This document shows positions 42,984 to 54,351 of a stretch of 64,000 bases of DNA, piece after piece. The notes beneath the pieces were generated by a model. It was not told the DNA's origin. It did no database searches and saw only the letters and a program-made list of their open reading frames with translations. A program made the translations under genes and the position numbers. The stretch's first letter is position 1. Every line of letters begins with the position of its first letter. This stretch comes from Haematobia irritans (taxonomy: Eukaryota > Arthropoda > Insecta > Diptera > Muscidae). Where the stretch lies: the NCBI RefSeq assembly GCF_050003625.1, contig NC_134397.1:268764070-268828069 (forward strand). The letters are read 5' to 3'.

Positions 42984-44550
42984 CAGTGTTGCCAGTATTG
43001 GGGATTTTTTCCTCAAATCGGGGATATTTTTTCATGAATGGGGACGAAATTTCTGCGTAGGGGACTTGGGGATTTGGTGGGGAATTTCCATAAATTTGGG
43101 GATTTTTGTGGGGAATTTTCCGGGAAATCGGTTTAATCTTTTTTTATAAATAAAATTTTATTTCTATCGAAAATTTTGTCAAATTTTTTTTTTCTATAGA
43201 AAATTTTGCCAAAATTTTATTTCTATAGAGAAAATTTTGTCAGAAGTTTATTTCTCTAAAATTTTTTGTCAAAATTTTATTTCTATAGAAAATTTTTTCA
43301 ATATTTTATTTCTATAGAAAATTCCGCCAAAATTTTATTTCTATAGAAAATTTTTTCAAAATTTTATTTGTATAGAGAATTTTGTCAAAAAAAAAATTTT
43401 TTTTATATAGAAAATTTTGTCAAAATTTAATTTCTATAGAAAAATTCGCAAAAATTTTATTTCTTTAGAAATTTTTGTCAACATTTTATTTCTATAGAAA
43501 ATTTTGTCAAATTTTTATTTCTATAGGAAATTTTGCCAAAATTTTATTTCTATAGAAAATTTTTTCAATATTTTATTTCTATAGAAATTTTTTTTTCAAT
43601 ATTTTTTCTATAGAAAATTTTGTCAAAATTTTATTTTATATGGAAAATTTTGTCAAAATTTTATTTTATATAGAAAATGTCAATTTTTTTATATAGAAAA
43701 TTTTGTCAAAATTTTATTTCTATAGGAAATTTTGCCAAAATTTTATTTCTATAGAAAATTTTTTCAATATTTTATTTCTATAGAAATTTTTGTCAATATT
43801 TTTTTTCTATAGAAAGTTTTGTCCAAATTTTATTTTATATAGAAAATTTTGTCAAAATTTTATTTTATATAGAAAATTTTGTCAAAATTTTATTTTATAT
43901 AGAAAATGTTGTCAATTTTTTTTAAATAGAAAATTTTGTCAAAATTTTATTTCTATGGAAAATTTTGTCAAAATTTATTTCTATATAGAAAATTTTGTCA
44001 AAATTGTATTTCTATGTAGAAAAAATTCTCTATTTTTTTGTGTATAAGAAATTTCTCAAAATTTTATTTATACAGAGAAAATTTTGTCAGAAGTTTATTT
44101 CTATAGAAAATTTACCTCTTTGCAAAATCTACCAAAATATAAAAAAATTCTACCAATCTACCAAATAATAAAAAATCTACTATTTCTGGTAGAATTCTAC
44201 CAACTTTGGGAACCAAATTTTACTACTTGAATATTTAGAAGTAATTTTTCATTCATAAAGACAAGGTGACCGACTCCCATTTTCATATCTCCAGCATTTG
44301 GAAGACGATCACCAGTCTCTTGGTGTTGTGGTTCAAAATCTTATTGCAGCTTGCTGTATTTGACAAAATTTTAATATTTAAACTATTAATGATTTGCGAC
44401 AGCAGAGCCTTTTACTTTTTTCAAAAAAAAAAAAACTTGTCACAAATGTATTGGGGATTTTTGTGTGGAATTTAAATTTCAATTGGGAATTTTTGGGGAC
44501 GAAAATATCATAATTTGGGGACAAGAGCCAGAAAAATACTGACAACACTG
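42984..44550. mobile_element. hAT-type MITE (family H) filled with a minisatellite
   Basis: Ends CAGTGTTGCCAGTATTGGGG and AAAAATACTGACAACACTG are inverted repeats. A perfect 8-bp target duplication GTCTAAGC lies at 42976-42983 and 44551-44558; 8 bp is the hAT hallmark. Length 1567 bp, of which about 1 kb is the tandem array. No transposase. Other copies or ends: 46724-47711, 63246, 10320-10452 and about 7101-7140. Confidence 0.92.
43140..44120. repeat. Minisatellite, about 30-bp units
   Basis: More than 25 imperfect units of TTTTGTCAAAATTTTATTTC-TATAGAAAA type with variation in length and central bases. The repetitive frame at 43790-44047 is a by-product. The same array occurs reversed at 23400-23740, and two units open at 63395. 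Confidence 0.9.
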
Positions 44551-44558
44551 GTCTAAGC

Positions 44559-44957
44559 GAGCCTTCAATATTAGGCTGTCACTATACCTAAACTAAAAGT
44601 GGAAACTTCTTGTGATATTCTTTTGTTTTGTATATTGTATGAAATGTGTCGATTCCCCTAATGTTATGTTGCACCTATTTGCTCGTTTACTGGCCAATAT
44701 ATCGATCCAGTAAGCGGTATTGACGCTACGTGAGTTATCGCTGTGATGGGAAGAGAACACTGAATACGGTTTGCAATATTACGCCAGATCTGACAACTAT
44801 TTTAATCTACACTCTAGTGAAATCCTTTTCGAAGAGTTTTGAAACAGACTGCTGGGAATGAAGACTTCTTAAATGTATTAAATGTATGAAGACTTCTTAA
44901 ATGTATTAAATGTATATACGAGGGTTGTATCTGATTAAGCGCGATTGGGTAACCTTA
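44559..44957. other. SINE remainder and short tandem repeat
   Basis: 44559-44600 completes the split SINE. Near 44864-44920 a 28-bp unit (GAAGACTTCTTAAATGTATT...) is present twice in direct tandem. No gene. Confidence 0.6.
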
Positions 44958-45472
44958 CACTCAAAAAAAAGTGAACTCTCTATTTCACTAAAGCCAATTT
45001 AACTTTATTTTAGTTCATGGATTTATTATGTTTGAAGAAAGTTCCCTTTACTCTAATAATTTTTTGTTTACGTTAGTTAAATTAACTAAAACCGAGGAAA
45101 AAAATATACTCAAATGAAGCATAAAGATAAACTAAAATCGTGTCTTCCACAAAATAGTTCAGAATTTCTTTAAATTTGTAAATTTTACCAAAAATGCGTC
45201 CATCATGAACTCCGTATGTCACTAAAGACATTCTTGCAATTTTGAACTCCAAGTTTTTCCTTCAAACTACAAAATTTTCTTTAACAAGTGAAAAAACCTA
45301 GTTATGTCTAATAAATTTTCTTGAATTTGTCGAAAAATATTTACTTATTTTTATGACATCGGCGTGATGCCAACGTTTGTAATACTGTTTAGTTAAAATT
45401 TTCTACAAATATTCAAAATTTTCTGAAATTACGGAAAATTTTCTTCCTGGTGGGTTCACTGTTTTTTCAGTG
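44958..45472. mobile_element. MITE with CACTCAAAAA ends (family M3), 515 bp
   Basis: CACTCAAAAAAAAGTGAACT at the left, GTTCACTGTTTTTTCAGTG at the right, TA flanks at 44956-44957 and 45473-45474. A copy of nearly equal length is at 52119-52634. Non-coding. Confidence 0.8.
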
Positions 45473-45478
45473 TAACCT

Positions 45479-45519
45479 GCTGATCACGATCTTAAAACCA
45501 TTTTAAGATCGTGATCAGC
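45479..45519. repeat. Perfect 19-bp inverted repeat with 3-nt loop
   Basis: GCTGATCACGATCTTAAAA at 45479-45497 and its exact reverse complement at 45501-45519. It lies between the M3 MITE and a mariner relic, whose Himar-like 'ttattgcaggaacatttgac' text begins just after it. Confidence 0.9.
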
Positions 45520-45524
45520 ATATA

Positions 45525-46345
45525 TTCATTATTGCAGGAACATTTGACCGTCAAAAAAATTTGTTCGCGTTGGATCCCACACGATTTGACCATCGAAAGA
45601 AATACTTCAAAAATATAATCGTGACAGGCGATGAATCGCGGATCTATGCGTATGACCCTCCATGGTACAATAGTTAGCATGCCCACCTTGCATACACAAG
45701 GTCGTGGGTTCGATTTCTGCTTCGACCTAACACCAAAAAGTTTTTCAGCGGTGGATTATCCCACCTCAGTAATGCTGGTGACATTTCTGAGGGTTTCAAA
45801 GCTTCTCTAAGTGGTTTCACTACAATGTGAAACGCCGTTCGGACTCGGCTATAAAAAGGAGGTCCCTTGTCATTGAGCTTAACAGTGGAATCGGGCAGCA
45901 CTCAGTGATAAGAGAGAAGTTCACCAATGTGGTACCACAATGGACTGAATAGTCTAAGTGAGCCTGATACATCGGGCTGCCACCTAACCTAACCTACGCG
46001 TATGAGTTCAAAAGTGAAGACCAGTTGACTATATGGATGTTTCAAGAAAAGCCAAATCCAACATACGTTTCTAGCGCACGAAGTACTTCTAAGCAAATGA
46101 TCGCCTATTTCGTTCGGAAAAACGGACATGTCGCAAACGTACCTCGGGAACAGTCAATTCTATGTGGTACAAAATCATTTGTTTGCCAGTTGTTCTTCCA
46201 AGAAATCAGCAAAACCAACCTCCGAAGCCGGATCACTTCGCCACGACAATGCGAGTTCTCACACATTGGCTATAAAAACTGCATTTTTGAGCACTCAAAA
46301 CATCGATTTGATGGGTTCATCCCCCGTATGGTCGTGACTTGACAC
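45525..46345 (+). pseudogene. Mariner-type transposase relic, split by a SINE
   Basis: Before the SINE, text reads EHLTVKK-CSRWIPHDLTIE then IIVTGDESRIYAYE; after it, FKSEDQLTIWMFQEKPNPTYVSSARSTSK, then HVANVPREQS and (other frame) LRHDNASSHT and AFLSTQNIDLM. These are the first and second catalytic regions of a mariner transposase of a lineage distinct from Himar1. The third motif is degraded (GSSPVWS). Several frameshifts. Confidence 0.8.
45656..45993 (+). mobile_element. tRNA-derived SINE (family S1), complete
   Basis: Target duplication CTATGCGTATGA / CTACGCGTATGA (45644-45655 and 45994-46005, one mismatch) inside the mariner relic. Head with A box (TGGTACAATAGTTAGC, decayed) and B box (GGTTCGATTTC), full body and CTAAC tail. 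Confidence 0.92.
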
Positions 46346-46723
46346 AGAATGACTAAACTAAAAGAAGAGATAACGTTTTTCGACACGTGAAAAACTGGTT
46401 GCTGCGTTCAGAATGCATGTTTAGGAGATACATCAGAGTGGTAAAAGTACTTCGACAACTGCTTTAAACGCATGCTGATATTTAAAAAACTTAAAGGGGA
46501 ATATTTTGATCAGTAAAACGATTTTCGATTAGTTTTTTTTTCTAATCCCGAAATATAAAAGGATCTTATCTACAGGATTTGCAATTCAGATGGGTTATGA
46601 ATTCTCGGATTTAACCTATCTCCTTATTCGAATGGAGCAAAAGAATGTATGAACTAACCCAACTTTTTATTATCTTATCTCTTATTCTCTTAATTTCATT
46701 AGAGAATATAAAATTGATATATT
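46346..46723. other. Stretch without a supported gene
   Basis: May include the remaining 3' part of the mariner relic ('gacaactgctttaaacgcat'), but nothing is clearly readable as protein. Confidence 0.4.
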
Positions 46724-46779
46724 GAGTGTTGCCAGTATTGGAGATTTTTCCCAAATTTGGGTATATTTTTTCGTGGTTG

Positions 46780-47045
46780 CACAGAAAAAAATTTCACGAA
46801 AATTTTTCCAATTAAAATTTTAATTGAGTTTTAAAAAATATTCAATTAAAAATTTAATTGATTCAACAAATTTTTTAATTGAAACAAAAATCAATCAAAA
46901 AATTTAATGGTATCAATTAATTTTTTAATTGGATCAATTAATTTTTCAATTGATACTATCATTTCTGTGATTGAAGACATTTCAATTAAAAAATTAATTG
47001 GATCAATTAATTTCGTGATTGAACCAGAAAAATTTTTTTTTTGTG
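46780..47045. mobile_element. AATT-rich MITE (family M1), 266 bp
   Basis: CACAGAAAAAAATTTCACGA to TTTTTTTTTGTG inside the hAT MITE. The flanks are not TA here, so the site has decayed or moved. Confidence 0.75.
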
Positions 47046-47155
47046 GGGGCGACATTTTTGGTGGGGAATTTCCATAAATTTGGGCCTTTTGTGGAGAATT
47101 TTTAGAAATGTGTTCGGTATATTAAATCAGAGGTGATCATATTCCTTCTCTGGGT

Positions 47156-47203
47156 ATGTATGCAAGGCGGGCATGCTAACCATTGCATCACGGTGGCTCC
47201 CGT
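47156..47203 (-). mobile_element. SINE head fragment (family S1)
   Basis: Minus strand: only the A-box half of the tRNA head (GGGAGCCACCGTGATGCAAT ...) is present, fused to the end of a MITE F terminus. A chimera of this kind suggests deletion or template switching. Confidence 0.7.
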
Positions 47204-47719
47204 GGGGGCTAGAATTGGACACATGATTTTATTTTGGGGGTGCAATCGCTAATTTTTAATTTTACTCAGCTTGACTAAGACATTTTTTTACAATTTTGAA
47301 ATCAATTCGCAAGGACTCGGACCTAAGTGTTGCCCACGCATCGCTTTTACTCACTGACTTGGACAATATATCCCATAAATATAGAAATGATGAAGTTGGT
47401 TCACCTTCATATTGATCTACCACCCAATTCTATTGTATGAGTATTTAGAAATAAATTTTCGTTCATAAGGTGATCGAAATCCCATTTTCATTTTACGAGC
47501 ATTTATGACGATCACCGCTCTCCTAATTTTAGGTTTCGAAATCTTTTTATATAGATTTTCTACATCAGAGTCTATTTCTTTATTTTTCGTAAAAACTTGT
47601 CAAAACTTTTTTGGAAATTTTTGTGAGAAATTTTAATTTAAATTTTTGATTTTGGGGACGAAAGTGTGCCAATTTGGGGACAGTATTGCCAAAAAAATAC
47701 TGGCAACACTGCATATATT

Positions 47720-49135
47720 TTGATAGTATTTGTCCCAAATCACATCCAACTAGGGCTCTATTTCTGATCTGTAATTCAAAATTAGGAATTCCGAAATATT
47801 TAAAATTATCGCTAGGATTATTAAATAGTTCTCTAACAAAAACATATAAAACAAAAACTTGAGAGGTGATAGAATCCAACCCACAAAATCGACCAAAAAT
47901 AATCGTATAAATAAAAAAAGAAAATTCTTAAATTCAAATGAAATTAAGCCTTTTATCCTTGGAAATAATTCTAAGTAGCAATTACATTACCTCTTGTAAT
48001 ATTTGGCATTGTTGTAATATGAGATGACTCGCGCCATGCCAGATGTATTGCGTTTATCCCATACCATCCCCGTGCAGGATATTTCTATGCATATCATTAA
48101 AATTTTATGTTTTCCAGCAAAAAACCACTTTCTTTTTTTTTGGCCCACAAACAAAACGAAAAAAACGGGTTTTGGAAAAGAAAGCGCGCCTGCACACACA
48201 CCCATTAAAGTAAATTTTAGATTAAATTTCATTAAAAATGTTGAGGGGGACATCTCGGATGAGAGAATAGACAGTTAGATCTAAATATGAAACTCATAAT
48301 TAACATAAATTTTTATAAAGAAATTTTTAAGGAAAAAAGAGGTTTTCCATTTTCTTGGCATTGTTAAAAGGAATTGTGGGATTTCCTTTATGGGTGTTGG
48401 AATTGGATCGCTGAGCTGTTTTTGTTTTCTTTTATAAAAGACAGCAAGAGTTAGTTTTTGGCGCGTGCTAACGCCACCACCTTTACACTGTTCCGCCACC
48501 ACTTTTACATAAACGTCTCAAACATCTTGAAAGGAAGAATGGCACAGCCGCCGTTTTTGGGTTTTGGGTTTTCTAAGGAATTCATTAGGAGAAGGAGGAG
48601 AAGCCACCACAATTTATGAATGTTCTAAGTTCTCCTCTTGGTGGATGAGACAAGGAGCTACATGAGTACAGAGCGGGTGTTTGCTGCAATAAAGTCCTGG
48701 ATATGACGTTCGTCTCACCCTCATAACTTCACCTTCACTTCTGCTTCTTGCTCAATTATCTTGGTCGTAAGATCTTGAGGCAATTCACTATTGCTTTGAG
48801 TCAATGCAAAGAAAAAAAAAACTCCCTCAATGTCTGAGCCAACAAAAAAACGACACCATTGATGCCAAACAAATGGGACAAAGATCCCTAAACAATGTAG
48901 TTTTCTATGCCAAGCAAAAAATCGTAAAGAAATTTACAACGCATGTGCTACTTTCTTCCTACCAGTGGTGTAGTTAACTGTGTTGGTGTTACTACCATCC
49001 ATTTCACCCCACAAAATGCAATCAAAAATACACTCAGGGAAATCTTCCATGATCTACACTGAGAGAGAGAGAGAGTTCAACTTGTGTGAATTGAAAAGAT
49101 ACCATTAAGAAAATTGAGAGGTTTGTATGGGTTCA
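47720..49135. other. Stretch without a supported gene
   Basis: The overlapping frames at 47987-48502 show no domain. A GA run lies near 49063-49075. Less repetitive than its surroundings; may be unique DNA. Confidence 0.4.
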
Positions 49136-49500
49136 TGTTTGGGCCTACTGATTGCTGATTGAGACCCTACTAGCAGCATTTCCTAATAGGCAGTATTTCA
49201 AATTGATCCTTCAGATTCGTAAGAAGGGAAAGCGAAATTAATGGAAATCAGTTTGGCATGATTGTCTCTCACAAACTTCATTTCCTGGGGGCCTAGAGCA
49301 GATTCCAGAATTAGAAATTGGTTAAGACCTACTAGTTGCATTTCCTAAAGGGCATTTCTGAAGGCAGTCCTTCGGACTGGTAAGAAGTACAACGAATAAT
49401 TTTACTCAGTAGCTGCATTTCCTAGGGGGCTACATCTGATTCTATAGGGAAGTACTTCCGGAAAAGTGATAGCTACCGTTTTCTGATATTTGTCAAGTGT

Positions 49501-50155
49501 ACACACTTGGAAGAAATATGATTACGTCAAACATGTTCCAATAGCATAATGTTACTTTTTCACAGCGAACATCGACCATTTTTGTCGTAAAAATTTTATT
49601 TTCTCGTCTAGCATGTATTTGCTTGCGGCAATCATATATTTAATTTCCGAGCAAATAACATGGGCGCGACAAACATGTTACATGTTTTCCGTGAAAACGT
49701 ACACCGAAAACAAAGTGAATTGTTTCATAGGAAGAATGAACTACTTCGCACGAAAATTGAAATAAATTTTACTCCACATTTTGAGATTTCCACAAAGCGT
49801 TGTTAACACCAGGAAAATTTAATGCCCCGTTGTACTTTTTAACTGCAGTTCACGAAATTACATCCTGAACTAAAAGTAAAGATGAAAATCATTGGCGCCA
49901 AATCATCACCATTTTAACCATACGGTAGTTCATATTGAACTTATGTGTACGGTCATTGAACTTTATACCCACGTTTAGTTCATAAAATTTTTGAGACATA
50001 CTTAAAAAGAGTAAGTAAGCTGTAGAAAATTTCGAAATAAATTTAACTACTTGCAAATATTTTTTTTCCAATAAAAATAAGTTAAATTTAGCGTTAGTTT
50101 AACTACGGAAATTTTTTTCTGTGTAACATTATGCTATTGAAACATGTTTGAGGGG
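49501..50155. mobile_element. Foldback MITE F, diverged copy with an inner M3-like insertion
   Basis: Outer text 'gaagaaatatgattacgtca' ... 'acatgtttgaggggaaaat' is inverted as in 8478-8728. At 49702-50123 an insertion beginning CACCGAAAACAAAGTGAA and ending TTTTTTTCTGTG is flanked by TA on both sides and resembles family M3. Confidence 0.65.
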
Positions 50156-50680
50156 AAAATTTTAGTAAAATTGGAAAAATCGATACAACTTTTTGATATT
50201 TGATTTTTGAATGTTTTGAAAATTAAGTCAAATCGACTTCTGATGATGGTAAAGATCGAAGCAATGATTTTTTTTATCTATTTTTTAGAACTTTAACGAA
50301 ATAGTTGTATTTATTTTGAAAGGAGATACGATTTATCACTGAAATTACGCTGTAAATTTATTCAAAAGTCGAAACTTGCGACGTTAAAACTCGACTTCTT
50401 AATAACCGTTAAGGACGAAAAGTCGAATTATCCAAAAATCTATTACACATAAGTCGACTTTTCAAATTTGGCAGAAATAGAAAATTTTTTTCTTTTCCCA
50501 TATTTTGAACCTTTTGGTTCTCATTACGATCACAGTGCAACTACATACCGAATTATTGGAATTAATGGAGTAAACAATAGGTCCAATTGGCGAAAAAATT
50601 GTCAACGCACTAATATATTTATTACAAGTTTTCATAAATTATTCACCTTGTTTTATGGGATATAGGTGTCTTATTTCTGC
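50156..50680. other. Stretch without a supported gene
   Basis: Contains several TCGACTT / AAGTCGA words (50229-50470) in both orientations, suggesting a decayed foldback. A 65-residue frame at 50468 has no domain. Confidence 0.4.
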
Positions 50681-50957
50681 TTGTCCCTGTTCCCTATTGG
50701 GTCAATATAAGTTTAATTAATCCAGGGCCAGTAGCAGTTTCATTAATATCGTTAACCCCTATTTGGAATTGGAACAGTAGAAGTTTAATTAATGTCACTT
50801 ATCGTATTCCCTTTAGGGTCAGAAGCTTTTTAATCAATATCCCTAACCCTATTTCCTATTGGGTCAATATCCGCTTATTTAATTTCACTAATCCTATTTC
50901 TTCCTGGAGCAGTTTAATAAAGCTATTCCCTATTGAGTCAGTATCAGTTTAACCACC

Positions 50958-52031
50958 CAGCAAAAAAAAAATGGAAGTTGTTCCACAAAAATTTCTTTTA
51001 AAGCCCATCCCAGAAACATTTCTTCTAAAGCGTGGGATCCACCAATAATTTTTTTCCACTTCCGATGCAGTCCTTTTGGACAAGTGCACAAATATTTCTT
51101 CTAAAGCGCATTTTGGGATCCCCCAATGATTTTTTTCTACTTCCGATGCAGTCCTTGTATTAGAAAGAACGCAATCAGGCTATTTTTAATTTTGTACAAT
51201 TAAATTTTACAAAAAATAGAAAACTAATAAAAAAAACTAAAAAAAAAATAGAAATTAATAAAAAAGTAAAAAAAAAATCAAAAAAAAAAAATAAATTTCA
51301 TCCCCGCTGGGATTTTAACCTGTGCCGTTTGAATTTTTCGCTCCCCCCATGGAAGTTCTTTTGAGAAGGTTTTGCAAATTACGAGAATTTTTAATTTGTT
51401 TGTTGATTTTTAATGGAAAAAATATATTTATACGAAAATATACGCCGAAAATAAAAAATAAAAACGATGCATGACATAAAAAAATAATTTTTTAGACAAA
51501 TATTTAATAAAAAAAAATGCCGCTGGTGAGATTTGAACCTGCGTTTCTTATTTTTTCGTTCATACTAATAAAGAACATCTCGAGAAGCAGTTAGAATGTT
51601 ATCCCTGGTGTCGTATTACGATCATATCACAAACATTTGAATTGACCTTTCGACGCTTTATGTTCAATGGCGTTTGTGTCTGAGTGTGCTAAGGCGTTCT
51701 GTTATGGTGGCAGCAAACCCAGGTTCAACCCCTGATCGGAGCGAAAAAGTTTTTCAAATTGCAAAAAAAGGAAAATAATTGTGCAATAAAACATATGGAT
51801 GAAAAAAAAGTGAAATTGTTTGAAAAAAGTATTTTTTCCGCTTTTTAAATTTCTTCATTCAAATTAACTTCCAGGGCACAACTTCTAAAGCAATGCTAAG
51901 GATCCAAAAAGGGAGTACTTCTGTCCTATGACAAGCCCATGTAAAATCATTGGATATGATCCAAGTTTGCACTACTTCCGGATCACAGATTGGGGATCCA
52001 AACTACTTTTTTGAAAGCTCTTTTTTTGCTG
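50958..52031 (+). mobile_element. CAGCAAAA element (family P), long form, complete copy P6
   Basis: CAGCAAAAAAAAAATGGAAG to TCTTTTTTTGCTG, about 1074 bp; best long copy. Modules in order: two 'acttccgatgcagtcctt' blocks, minus-strand tRNA-like B box at 51309-51320, minus-strand tRNA-like module at 51521-51545, plus-strand tRNA(Leu/Ser)-like module at 51669-51743 and a 'gatcacagattggggatcca' end block. No protein. Inserted in the TTTCCTA array. Confidence 0.85.
51669..51743 (+). other. tRNA(Leu/Ser)-like module inside P6
   Basis: Same module as 14659-14733. A-box region TGTCTGAGTGTGCTAAGGCG; T arm CCAGG-TTCAACC-CCTGA with one mismatch. It is conserved between P2 and P6 better than the A-rich spacers around it appear to be. 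Confidence 0.6.
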
Positions 52032-52118
52032 GGCATTATATTCTCTATTTGCTTTAATCCTATTCCCCAATGGGTCAGAACCGAGTAATTTCAGTATAAC
52101 ATAATCAGTATCTACATA

Positions 52119-52634
52119 CACTCAAAGAAAAAGTGAACTCTCTATTTCACTAAAGCTAATTTAACTTTATTTTAGTTCATGGATTTATTTTGTTTAGAGA
52201 AACTTTCCTTTACTCAAATAATTTTTTGAGTACGATAGATAAATTAAATAAAAAACGGGGAAAATTATACATAAATTAAGCATAAAGATTTACTAAAATC
52301 GTATTTTTCACAAAATAGTTCATTATTTATTTATATTTGTAAATTTTACTACAAATGCGTCCATCATGAACTTCGTATGCCACTAAAGACATTCTTGCAA
52401 TTTTGAACTCCAATTTTTTCCTTCAAACTACAAAATTTTCTTTAACACATGAAAAAAATTAATTATGTCTAATAAATTTTCTTGAATTTGTCGAAAAATA
52501 TTTACTTATTTTTGTTATATCGGCGTGATGCCAGCGTTTGTAATACTGTTTAGTTAAAATTTTGTAAAAATATTCAAAATTTTCTAAAATTAAGCGAAAG
52601 TTTTCTTCTTGGTTGGTTCACTGTTTTTTCAGTG
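52119..52634. mobile_element. MITE with CACTCAAAGAA ends (family M3), 516 bp
   Basis: CACTCAAAGAAAAAGTGAAC to GTTCACTGTTTTTTCAGTG. Left flank TA, right flank TG. The same text as 44958-45472 with scattered substitutions. Confidence 0.8.
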
Positions 52635-52745
52635 TGATAAACAGTATTTTTCGTCCGTGTATTAATTTCCAACATATTTAAATAAATATTTTTAATGAAT
52701 TAAAAAAAAACGAACTTCAACCTATTAGCCACTCTATAATATGTT

Positions 52746-54351
52746 TATACCCTGCGCCACACTGTGGAACAGGGTATTATAAGTTAGAGCATATGTTTGC
52801 AAGACTCAGAAGGAGACGAGATAGACACATGGTGTCTTTGGCAAAAATGCCCAGGGTGGGCTCCTGAGTCGATATAGCCCTGTCCGTCTGTCCGTGAACA
52901 CATTTTTATAATAAAAGTCTAGGTTAGGTTAGGTGGCAGCCCGATGTATCAGGCTCACTTAGACTATTCAGTCCATTGTGATACCACATTGGTGAACTTC
53001 TTTCTTATCTGTGCTGCCCGACTCCATGTTAAGCTCAAAGACAAGGGAGGTCCTTTTTATAGCCGAGTCCGAACGGCGTTCCACATTGCAGTGAAACCAC
53101 TTAGAGAAGTTTTGAAACCCTCAGAAATGTCACCAGCATTTCTGAGGTGGGATAATCCACCGCTGAAAAAGTTTTTGGTGTTCGGTCGACCTTGTGTATG
53201 CAAAGCGGACATGCTAACCATTGCACCACGGTAGCTCCCGTCTAGGTCGCAGTTTTAGTCTAAACAAGTATGTGTTTTGGCTTAGAATAGAACCCTATTG
53301 ATTTTGGAAGAAATCGGTTCAGATTTAGATATAGCTCCCATATATATACTTCGCCCGATATGGACTTATATGGCCCTAGAAGCCAGAGTTTTACCCTAAT
53401 TTGCTTAAAATTTTGCACAAGAAGAACAATTAGGACTATAGTCAAGTGTGCCAAATTTTATTGAAATCGGTTCAGATTTAGATATAACTCCCACATATAT
53501 CTTTCGCCCGATAATGACTAATACGGTCCCAGAAGCCAGAGTTTTACCCCAATTTGGTTGGAATTTTGCACAAGAAGAACAATTAGTACTATAGTCAAGT
53601 GTGCCAAATTTTATTGAAATCGGTTCAGATTTAGATATAGCTCCCATATATATCGTTCGCCTGATTTACACTCATATGACCACAGTGGCCAATCTTTTAC
53701 TCCGATTTAATTGAAATTTTGCACAGGGAGTAGAATTAGCATTTTAGCTATGCGTGCCAAATTTGGTTGAAATCGGTTCAGACTTAGATATAGCTCCCAT
53801 ATATAGCTTTCACCCGATTTACACTCATATGAGCACAGAGGCCAATTTTTAACTCCGATTTAGTTGAAGTTGTGCACAAATTTAGTTTAAATCGGTTCAG
53901 ATTTAGATATAGCTCCCATATATATGTTTTTCTGATTTCGACAAAAATGGTCAAAATACCAACATTTTCCTTGTAAAATCGCCACTGCTTAGTCGAAAAG
54001 TTGTAAAAATGACTCTAATTTTCCTAAACTTCTAATACATATATAACGAGCGATAAATCATAAATAAATTTTTGCGCAGTTTCCTTAAAATTGCTTCAGA
54101 TTTAAATGTTTCCCATATTTTTTTACTAACATTGTGTTCCACCCTAAATTTTGAGTCTATAGATTTTGTAGAAGTCTATCAAATTCTGTCCAGATCGGGT
54201 GATATTTAAATGTATGTATTAGGGACAAAACTTTATATATAGCCCCCAACACATTTGACGGATGTGATATGGTATCGAAAATGTAGATCTACAAAGTGGT
54301 GCAGGGTATAATATAGTCGGCCCCGCCCGACTTTAGACTTTTCTTACTTGT
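52746..54351 (+). mobile_element. Long non-coding dispersed element (family T), copy C
   Basis: TATACCCTGCGCCACACTGT at the left to 'ctttagacttttcttacttg' at the right. It contains about four tandem units ('aaatcggttcagatttagat', 'gctcccatatatat', 'cgcccgat') between 53270 and 53930, then a conserved right block ('gtcgaaaagttgtaaaaatg', 'catttgacggatgtgatatg'). No protein. It is split by a SINE at 52921-53239. Confidence 0.8.
52921..53239 (-). mobile_element. tRNA-derived SINE (family S1), inside family T copy C
   Basis: Minus strand: tail AGGTTAGGTTAGG at the left, head ending 'accacggtagctccc'. The 8-bp target duplication GTCTAGGT lies at 52917-52924 and 53240-53247 (overlapping the tail by the AGGT shared with it). 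The B box is lost by a deletion ('tcggtcgaccttgtgtatgc'). Confidence 0.88.

Larger units (their letters stand above)
46724..47711. mobile_element. hAT-type MITE (family H), with nested insertions
   Basis: Left end GAGTGTTGCCAGTATTGG (first C changed), right end AATACTGGCAACACTG; flanks GATATATT and CATATATT (46716-46723, 47712-47719) match at 7 of 8. An M1 MITE is inserted at 46780-47045, and a chimera of MITE F end plus SINE head at 47131-47203. Confidence 0.85.

Noticed and set aside
43790..44047. Repetitive Phe/Asn/Tyr-rich protein (also 23494-23688 on the minus strand)
   Set aside because: The frame is generated by the 30-bp minisatellite.
43140..44120. CRISPR-like array
   Set aside because: Units are contiguous, variable and AT-only without unique spacers; a minisatellite in a eukaryotic MITE.
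49060..49078. GA-repeat as a GAGA-factor response element
   Set aside because: A single short GA run is common in fly DNA and there is no gene nearby to give it meaning.
52746..54351. LTR retrotransposon identity for family T
   Set aside because: No direct terminal repeats, primer-binding site or Gag/Pol text; ends and tandem interior fit a non-coding element of unknown class.
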